From the NCBI GenBank assembly GCA_021848165.1, contig JAJZMW010000088.1:1-7543 (forward strand): 7,543 nucleotides of DNA, in the 5' to 3' direction. The notes beneath the pieces are model-generated. The model was given only the letters and a program-made list of their open reading frames with translations. It was not told the DNA's origin and did no database searches. This document shows, one piece after another, positions 1 to 5,029 of this stretch. Numbering within the stretch: position 1 is the first letter of the stretch; each line of letters starts with the position of its first letter. A program made the translations under genes and the position numbers. Origin of the DNA: Thermoplasmata archaeon. GTDB lineage: Archaea > Thermoplasmatota > Thermoplasmata > Lutacidiplasmatales > UBA184.

Positions 1-726
1 GCGTGGGCCCGGATCGGGCTCGTGGCGGTGATGCAGCTCGCGACCCTCGCCGCCACGTACACGGCGGGCCCGATCGACTCCTCGCTCCTCGCCTTGCTCG
101 GGGACGTCATCATGGTCCCGCTCCTTTTGATGGTCCTCTTCGGCGAGGATCGCCCGCTCGGCCGGAGCCCGTGGTTCCTCGGCGGGGTATTGGCGTGCCT
201 CGTCGGCGGGAGCCTGACGATCGTCGCCGGCGCATCGCTCGTCGCGGTCTCGGGGTGGGCGCTCGTGATCCTGCCGGCGCTTCCCCTCTCGATCGGCCTG
301 TACTTCCTGTCGGTCGCGCGCGCCTCCCGCCGGCAGCCGATGGCCGCCCTCAACGCGCACGCCTACCTCGGCGCCAGCCTCCTGATCGCCGCGGTCGCCC
401 CCGTGCTTCCGGGAGGAGCCGCCGGGCTCGTCACCGAGAACCCCGTGGCGATCGGTCTGCTGGCGGTCCTGGGGATCTCGACGTTCTTCCTCGCGCCGTA
501 CCTCTACTTCGTGGCGGCCGCGCGGGGCAACCTCGTCGCGACGGCGATGTGGATGTCGTTGATCCCCGCGTTCACGCTCCTCTTCTCGTTCGTCGCGCTC
601 GGTCTCGTCCCGACGGCGCTCGGCGCCCTCGGGATCCCGATCGCGATCGCGGGAGCGTTCCTGGCGCTCGAAGGGCAGCGGCGGTTGCCCGGGGCCGACG
701 CGAGCCCCCCCGCCCTCACGGAGTGA
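1..726 (+). CDS. EamA/DMT-like multi-pass membrane transporter, 3'-terminal part
   Basis: The frame is open from the first base of the window to a TGA at 724-726 (241 codons), so the true start lies upstream. In-frame GTG (22) and ATG (31) codons fall inside the first visible membrane helix and are unlikely starts. About eight hydrophobic helices are visible, near residues 5-24, 27-45, 55-74, 81-104, 118-135, 147-167, 170-190 and 196-220 of the open frame. A helix ending in LFGEDRP followed by a Gly-rich helix, and later a LIPAFTLLFSF helix followed by ALGALGIPIAIAGAFLALEG, resemble the two half-repeats of the EamA family of drug/metabolite transporters in the cytoplasmic membrane. The substrate cannot be told. 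The last 11 bp overlap the 3' end of the convergent polymerase gene. Membrane protein: high confidence; EamA family: moderate, from pattern only. Confidence 0.65.
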   Translation, partial: AWARIGLVAVMQLATLAATYTAGPIDSSLLALLGDVIMVPLLLMVLFGEDRPLGRSPWFLGGVLACLVGGSLTIVAGASLVAVSGWALVILPALPLSIGLYFLSVARASRRQPMAALNAHAYLGASLLIAAVAPVLPGGAAGLVTENPVAIGLLAVLGISTFFLAPYLYFVAAARGNLVATAMWMSLIPAFTLLFSFVALGLVPTALGALGIPIAIAGAFLALEGQRRLPGADASPPALTE

Positions 727-3178
727 AGCGGACCTGCGTGCGCTTCTTGCGCGAGCCCGCGAGGTCGGCGAGCGGCGAATCGACCGAGATCGACGGCCCG
801 GACGAGGGCGGGTCCGACGAGGCCGGCGCGTCGACCAACGTGCGCTGCGTCGAGCGGGTCCCCTTGAGCAGGGCGGTCGCGTCCCACCCGAAGACCTCCG
901 TGACCCGCGCGAGCGTCTGGGCGACCCGGTCGGCGTAGTAGGCGTAATCCGGCTCCTTGAGGAACGGACGACCATCGACCCACGGCTCGACCTCTTGCGG
1001 GCTCCGGCGCGAGTTCGTCACGACCCAGGCGACCTTCATGCCGGGGATGACGTCGTACCCTTCCTCCTTGAGCTGGCGGAAGACGCGCAGGAACGGGAGC
1101 GACTCCCGCGTCGACTCGTTGTACTCCTCCTCGGCGCGCACGGAGCGGGCGATGACGAGCTGCGCCGTCGGGACCTGGTGGTCGAGGACCTGCTGGACGA
1201 GCTCGGTCGCCCGTCGCTTGAGGCCCTCGATGTCCCCCGCGAGCACGAGATCGAAGACCTCGAGGAGCGCTTGCGACTGGAAGTCGAAGGCATCGGTCCG
1301 GCGCGTCTCGTAGCCCCGGACGACGACCTCGTCCTTCGGCCAGGCCTGCCGGCCGACGTAGCGCTTCTTCGCCCCGTGGCTGAAGAACGACCGATAGACG
1401 GACTGGAACTCGAAGGTGACGTTCTCCCGCGAGAACCGCTTCGCGATCGATTCCCCGAAGATCCGGGTCCCCTCGAGGGTCGGGTCCGGCGACCGGACGA
1501 AGACGCTGTCGGTGTCCGAGTAGACGACCTCCAGCCCGTCGGCTTCGAGCGCCCGGATGATCGAGGTGATCGCCTCGCGGGCGTAGGCGGTGATCGCCGA
1601 GCCGATCGCTTTGTCGGTGAAGCGGTAGAAGCTCGAGGCGAGGACGCCGTAGAAGGAGTTCATCAGGACCTTGACGGCGTTCTGCAGGCCGTCGTAGTAG
1701 GCGCGGGTCTCGGGGGCCGTCGCCTCGCGCGCCTTGGTCCGCAGGCGGTCGCGCTCGGCGAGAAGCTCGCGCAGGATCTCGGGGATGATCCCGCGACGGA
1801 CCTCGGGGGCGACGAAGCGGGCCCCCGACGGGCTCACGTTCGCGCCGTCCGGAGCGAGGGTCGTGAAGCAGATGTTCCGCGAGATGATGATCGACGGGTA
1901 CATCGACTTGAAGTCGAGAACGGCGACCCAAGGGTAGATCCCGGGCCGGATGGCGTGGACGTACCCGCCCTCGATCGCCGCCTCCCGCCGGAGGCGGTGC
2001 GTGGGGGGGACCCCGACGCGCTCCGAGTCGGCCCGCGGGATGAGGAGGGCGTCGATGTACTGGGAGGTCCGACCGTTGAGCCCCTCCTCGAGGGGAAGGT
2101 GGGCGACCGTGGCGAGGTCGGCCCCCCGGTCCACGATCCGCAGTCGCTCGAGGACCCGCAGCGCGAGGTCGGCGTCGTGCTCGCAGTACTCCATGACCCG
2201 TTGGGGGTTCTTCGCCCACTCCTGCTCGATCGCGCGCCGATCGACGTCGAGCTTCTGGTCCCCGAGCAAGGTCCGGGCCACGAACTGGAGGCTCTCCTGC
2301 TTCGGTTTGAGTTCCCGATGGACCCACCACCAGGCGTCGGCGACGACGCGTCCGGTGACCCGCCAGAGCCGGTCGCCGCTGTCCCGCGGCGCGCTCCGGT
2401 CGCGGCCGAGCGCAAGGCCGGGCGGCGGGAGGCCGAGCGCTTCGGCGCGCTCCACGAGCAGGGGGAAATCGTAGCCGCCGATGTTGTAGCCCGTGATCAC
2501 GTCCGGATCGTCCTCGACGATCGCGGCGGCCAGGCCGGTGAGGATCGTCCGTTCGTCGCCGTGGAGACGGAACGTCGCGCGAGGCCGCCCCCCGCCCACC
2601 GCGACCCCGCAGATCGTGTAGATCGTCCGCTCCTTGATCGCGTTCTCGATGTCGAAGCTCAGCACGCGCAACGCCGGACGGAACGGCTCGATCCGCCGGA
2701 TCTCCGTCCCGGGCGCCTCCACGATGCGGACGACGCGGCCGACCGTGTACTGGGGGCGGAGCTCGGCCGCCTCCTCCTCCGCGTCGAAGGCGACGCACAG
2801 GCCGAGGTGCTTGTCGTAGAGGAACCGGTGGACGAACGGGATGTCGCAGGCGATGACGTTCGGGAACTCCCCGGGCCGACGGTAGCGGTCCCGGTACTCC
2901 GGCACGAGCCACGGGAGGTGCAGGGTGACCCGCATCGACGGACGCTCCTGGCCGGCGAGCCAGGTCCGCTCGGGGGTGAGCTCGACGATCTGGGGGTCGG
3001 CGCGCAAGCGCTGGAGCTCGTCGTCGGTCGGCTCGACGAGAACGAAGTACGGTCGGAACCCGTAGTACCGCGCCACGAGCGGCTCCCCGCCCCGCGTGCG
3101 CCCGTAGAGCTCGACCACGACGTCGTTCCCGAGCGCCTTGTACGTCGTTTCGAGAACGAACAGCTCGAACGTCTCCAC
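716..3178 (-). CDS. polB: Family B DNA-directed DNA polymerase with 3'-5' exonuclease
   Basis: An 820-residue replicative/repair polymerase, within the usual size range for archaeal PolB. The N-terminal domain has FRPYFVLV (41-48) and CDIPFVHRFLYDK (111-123), matching the archaeal uracil-sensing region; V92 in LVPEYR sits where Pfu Pol has V93. Exonuclease: Exo I FDIE (D176, E178), Exo II YNIGGYDF (N232, D237), Exo III YCEHD (Y331, D335). Linker EGGY (403-406). Polymerase: motif A LDFKSMYPSI (D422), motif B KVLMNSFYG (K503, N507, Y510), motif C YSDTDS (D555, D557), then KKRY (604-607). All catalytic residues are present, so it should be active in synthesis and proofreading. QRTLVDA (778-784) resembles a PCNA-interacting motif and is followed by a Ser/Pro-rich tail ending in basic residues. 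The start is GTG; an in-frame TAA nine codons upstream leaves no other good choice. It lies 24 bp after the glycosylase gene, probably in one operon. Confidence 0.97.
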   Translation of the reverse strand: METFELFVLETTYKALGNDVVVELYGRTRGGEPLVARYYGFRPYFVLVEPTDDELQRLRADPQIVELTPERTWLAGQERPSMRVTLHLPWLVPEYRDRYRRPGEFPNVIACDIPFVHRFLYDKHLGLCVAFDAEEEAAELRPQYTVGRVVRIVEAPGTEIRRIEPFRPALRVLSFDIENAIKERTIYTICGVAVGGGRPRATFRLHGDERTILTGLAAAIVEDDPDVITGYNIGGYDFPLLVERAEALGLPPPGLALGRDRSAPRDSGDRLWRVTGRVVADAWWWVHRELKPKQESLQFVARTLLGDQKLDVDRRAIEQEWAKNPQRVMEYCEHDADLALRVLERLRIVDRGADLATVAHLPLEEGLNGRTSQYIDALLIPRADSERVGVPPTHRLRREAAIEGGYVHAIRPGIYPWVAVLDFKSMYPSIIISRNICFTTLAPDGANVSPSGARFVAPEVRRGIIPEILRELLAERDRLRTKAREATAPETRAYYDGLQNAVKVLMNSFYGVLASSFYRFTDKAIGSAITAYAREAITSIIRALEADGLEVVYSDTDSVFVRSPDPTLEGTRIFGESIAKRFSRENVTFEFQSVYRSFFSHGAKKRYVGRQAWPKDEVVVRGYETRRTDAFDFQSQALLEVFDLVLAGDIEGLKRRATELVQQVLDHQVPTAQLVIARSVRAEEEYNESTRESLPFLRVFRQLKEEGYDVIPGMKVAWVVTNSRRSPQEVEPWVDGRPFLKEPDYAYYADRVAQTLARVTEVFGWDATALLKGTRSTQRTLVDAPASSDPPSSGPSISVDSPLADLAGSRKKRTQVRFTP

Positions 3179-3202
3179 CGACGGGTCGGAGCCGCCCTCG
3201 AG

Positions 3203-3802
3203 TTAAGGGGTTTGCCGAGGGCGATCGGCGAGCCAGCCGGCGAGGGCGCCGACGTCCCGCTCCCAACGGTCGGCGAAGCGGCGCGCGCGGAGGGTCGCCG
3301 CGGGATGGATCAACGGGAAGACGGGGCGGCCCTCCCCCGGCAAGGGGCTCCCCGCCGCGCGGAGGATCGGGAGCGCCCCGGGTCGAAGCGCCTGCAGGGC
3401 GAACCGCCCGAGCGTCACGAGACGTTCCGGGCGGAGCAGATCGAGCTGGCGGTCGAGGTACGGGCGGCAGGTGCGCGCGGCCCGGGGATCGAACCGGTTG
3501 GCCGGGGGCCGGCATTTGAGGACGTTGACGATCCCGAAGTCGGCGGGGCCGAGCCCGACCCGCTCGATCGCCCGATCCAAGATCGCGCCGGCGCGACCGA
3601 CGAACGGGAGCCCCGCCCGATCCTCCTCGACCCCGGGCGCCTCCCCGACGAAGACGATCCAGGGAGCCCGTCCCCCGCGGTAGGTGACCGCGTGGGTCCG
3701 CACCGACCCGAGCGGGCAGCGGCGACAGGAGCGGATCGCGGCCGACAGCGACCGCCACTCGCCCGTCGGAGGGCCGCCCGGAGGCGTCGGTTCTCGCTCC
3801 AC
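3203..3802 (-). CDS. Uracil-DNA glycosylase, family 4 (iron-sulfur type)
   Basis: A 199-residue protein that should excise uracil from DNA to start base excision repair. With the GTG start at 3802, the predicted Fe-S ligands are C26 and C29 (RSCRRCPLG), C97 (LKCRPP) and C112 (TCRPYL). The active-site block is GEAPGVEEDRAGLPFVGRAG (53-72), the family 4 signature. LVTLGRFALQAL (128-139) and IHPAATLR (165-172, second active-site motif) follow. The C97-C112 gap of 14 residues is one shorter than the spacing I recall for the family; the other motifs are standard. No KRRIH-type insertion is seen, so it is not a UDGX. The frame stays open upstream to an ATG at 3898, but that would overlap rpsL and the promoter; GTG 3802 fits a short leader from the AT box at 3833-3841. 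DNA polymerase B follows after 24 bp. Confidence 0.93.
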   Translation of the reverse strand: MEREPTPPGGPPTGEWRSLSAAIRSCRRCPLGSVRTHAVTYRGGRAPWIVFVGEAPGVEEDRAGLPFVGRAGAILDRAIERVGLGPADFGIVNVLKCRPPANRFDPRAARTCRPYLDRQLDLLRPERLVTLGRFALQALRPGALPILRAAGSPLPGEGRPVFPLIHPAATLRARRFADRWERDVGALAGWLADRPRQTP

Positions 3803-3822
3803 CGATAGACCGGCGCCAAAAC

Positions 3823-3841
3823 GCGGGGTATGGTTAAATAG
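3823..3841 (+). promoter_or_regulatory. Archaeal TATA box with upstream BRE-like stretch, rpsL operon
   Basis: GTTAAATAG (3833-3841) is the only AT-rich stretch in the divergent intergenic region and is preceded by GCGGGGTATG, a plausible purine-rich TFB element. Initiation about 24-27 bp downstream would fall near 3862-3866, leaving a leader of roughly 10-14 nt before the ATG at 3876. No Shine-Dalgarno sequence is visible in that leader. The position is inferred; no start site was measured. Confidence 0.6.
3833..3841 (-). promoter_or_regulatory. Candidate TATA box for the glycosylase-polymerase operon
   Basis: Read on the minus strand the same AT-rich box is CTATTTAAC. Its centre lies 35 bp from the proposed GTG at 3802, compatible with initiation near 3811 and a leader of about 8-10 nt without a ribosome binding site. 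No other AT-rich element is seen ahead of this gene, so the two divergent operons may share one TBP site. The upstream flank on this strand is less purine-rich than on the other, so this direction may be weaker. Confidence 0.4.
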
Positions 3842-3865
3842 TGGTGCCCAGTGGCACGACCCCAC
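3841..3865. promoter_or_regulatory. Dyad symmetry between TATA box and rpsL start, possible operator
   Basis: GTGCC (3844-3848) and GGCAC (3853-3857) form an inverted repeat with a 4-nt centre CAGT. An outer GTGG (3841-3844, sharing one G with the inner arm) and CCAC (3862-3865) are also complementary. The element covers the interval between the TATA box and the predicted start site, where a bound repressor would block RNA polymerase. The arms are short and the region is GC-rich, so chance is possible. Confidence 0.3.
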
Positions 3866-3875
3866 TCTCGACACT

Positions 3876-4307
3876 ATGCCTCCGTCCGGTCTCAACACGG
3901 CAGGGAAACTGCAGGGCCTCCGCCAGCGGCGACGCTGGTCGGACCGGTACTACAAGCGGCGGACGCTCCACCTCAAGGAACGCTCCGACCCGCTCGAGGG
4001 CGCGCCGCAGGCCCGGGGGATCGTGATCGAGAAGGTCGGGGTCGAGGCGAAGCAGCCGAACTCCGCCATCCGCAAGTGCGTCAAGGTCCAGCTCATCAAG
4101 AACGGCCGCCAGATCACCGCCTTCGCGGTCGGCGATGGAGCGATCGGGTTCATCGACGAGCACGACGAGGTCCTGGTCGAGGGGATCGGGGGCCGCATGG
4201 GGCGGTCCTACGGGGACATCCCCGGCGTCCGGTACAAGGTGATCCAGGTCAACGGCGTCTCGCTCGACGAGCTCGTCCGCGGACGCAAGGAGAAACCGCA
4301 ACGATGA
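3876..4307 (+). CDS. rpsL: Ribosomal protein uS12 (S12p), small subunit decoding centre
   Basis: A 143-residue uS12 of archaeal length. The basic N-terminus (KLQGLRQRRRWSDRYYKRR) leads to GAPQARGIVIEKVGVEAKQP (42-61). The decoding-centre loop PNSAIRK (61-67), CVKVQLIKNG (68-77), FIDEHDEV and the second functional loop GDIPGVRYKV (113-122) are all intact. The protein ends KEKPQR as in archaeal and eukaryotic relatives. One deviation: the block usually FVPGDG or FVPNDG reads FAVGDG, with V85 at the usual proline. The ATG at 3876 is preferred because longer in-frame versions run across the promoter and the divergent gene; the leader would be about 12 nt. The stop TGA overlaps the rpsG ATG (ATGA at 4304-4307), so the two are probably translationally coupled. 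Confidence 0.97.
   Translation: MPPSGLNTAGKLQGLRQRRRWSDRYYKRRTLHLKERSDPLEGAPQARGIVIEKVGVEAKQPNSAIRKCVKVQLIKNGRQITAFAVGDGAIGFIDEHDEVLVEGIGGRMGRSYGDIPGVRYKVIQVNGVSLDELVRGRKEKPQR
4288..4292 (+). promoter_or_regulatory. Ribosome binding site for rpsG inside the end of rpsL
   Basis: AGGAG lies 11 nt before the rpsG ATG at 4304, within the last codons of rpsL. With the ATGA overlap it supports re-initiation or coupling and fixes the start upstream of the proline-rich extension. Confidence 0.6.
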
Positions 4308-4984
4308 GCGACACCCCCGCCGCCGTACCCGCCGCGCCCCGGCATCCGCTCGCCCCCGCCCCGGACGAGACCGAGGGGCCGATCATCCAGCGCCCGCCAC
4401 CGCCCCCGCCCCCGCCGTTCCCGATCCCCCCGTTGTTCGGGAAGTACTCGTTCGAGGGCCTCGAGGTCCACGACCCGGGGCTCGGCCCGTACCTCTACCT
4501 CCACCCCGTCTACGCCCCGCACACGGAGGGGAAGCTCTCCGGACGGCCGTTCCAGAAGACCCACATGCACGTCGTCGAGCGGCTCGCGAACCACCTCATG
4601 AAGGGGGGCCGGTTCACCGGCAAGAAAGCGAAGGCGCTCGCGGCGGTCCGCAAGGCGTTCGACGAGCTCGCCCAACGCGAGAAGAAGAACCCGCTCCAGC
4701 TCCTGATCGATGCCATCGAGAACGCCGCCCCCCGCGAAGAGGTGACGCGGCTCCAGTTCGGCGGGATCTCGGTCCCCCGGGCGGTCGATTCGGCTCCGTC
4801 GCGCCGCGTCAGCGTCGCGATCCGCAACCTCGCCGCGGGCGCCATCCAGGCGAGCCACAAGTCGACCAAGTCGATCGAGAGCTGCCTCGCGAACGAGATC
4901 GCGCTGGCGGCGAAGGGCGACCTGACGAGCTTCGCGGTCGCCCGCAAGGAAGAGGCCGAGCGGGTCGCGCAGTCGGCGCGCTAG
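4304..4984 (+). CDS. rpsG: Ribosomal protein uS7 (S7p) with proline-rich N-terminal extension
   Basis: A 226-residue uS7, the primary 16S rRNA-binding protein of the small-subunit head near the mRNA exit/E site. The family core starts around LFGKYSFEGLEVHDPG (44-59). It continues through HMHVVERLANHLMK (87-100), GRFTGKKAKA (102-111), NPLQLLIDAIENAAPREE (129-146), QFGGISVPRAVD (151-162), SRRVSVAIRNLAAGA (166-180) and the C-terminus EEAERVAQSAR. Residues 1-43 are an extra N-terminal segment rich in Ala and Pro, with eight consecutive prolines at 31-38 followed by FPIPP. Archaeal uS7 proteins I recall start close to the core. The ATG at 4304 is supported by the ATGA overlap with rpsL and an AGGAG 11 nt upstream; no later ATG occurs before the core. 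EF-2 follows after 45 bp. Confidence 0.96.
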   Translation: MSDTPAAVPAAPRHPLAPAPDETEGPIIQRPPPPPPPPFPIPPLFGKYSFEGLEVHDPGLGPYLYLHPVYAPHTEGKLSGRPFQKTHMHVVERLANHLMKGGRFTGKKAKALAAVRKAFDELAQREKKNPLQLLIDAIENAAPREEVTRLQFGGISVPRAVDSAPSRRVSVAIRNLAAGAIQASHKSTKSIESCLANEIALAAKGDLTSFAVARKEEAERVAQSAR

Positions 4985-5011
4985 CGCGTTAGCCTAATAG
5001 GGTCGCCGCAG

Positions 5012-5022
5012 GGAAGGAAGGG
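5012..5022 (+). promoter_or_regulatory. Strong ribosome binding site of EF-2
   Basis: A purine run containing GGAAGGAAGGG ends 7 nt before the ATG at 5030, the best Shine-Dalgarno-like sequence in the window. It fixes the EF-2 start. Upstream, CCTAATAGG (4993-5001) is only a faint TATA-like sequence, so transcription most likely reads through from rpsL. Confidence 0.6.
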
Positions 5023-5029
5023 TACCGCG

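Noticed and set aside
932..1702. GTAGTAGG sequences inside polB (near 935 and 1695), similar to the repeat arms
   Set aside because: They encode Tyr-Tyr pairs of the polymerase and lack the inverted partner arm, so they are not further copies of the repeat.
504..3758. A 1084-codon minus-strand open frame in another frame of the polB/glycosylase region
   Set aside because: Arg/Pro-rich shadow that crosses polB, the glycosylase and the end of the transporter; no recognisable domain.
995..3808. A 937-codon open frame on the plus strand opposite polB and the glycosylase
   Set aside because: It is antisense to two genes with complete catalytic motifs, spans the gap between them, and its product is Arg/Asp/Glu-rich without any domain. 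GC-rich codon use removes stops from the opposite strand.
3684..3875. Longer N-terminus of uS12
   Set aside because: The extra 64 residues are antisense to the glycosylase and cross the TATA box; archaeal uS12 begins close to the chosen ATG.
3803..3898. Longer N-terminus of the glycosylase starting at the ATG at 3898
   Set aside because: It would overlap the start of rpsL and the promoter, and the added residues do not resemble family members; GTG at 3802 fits better.
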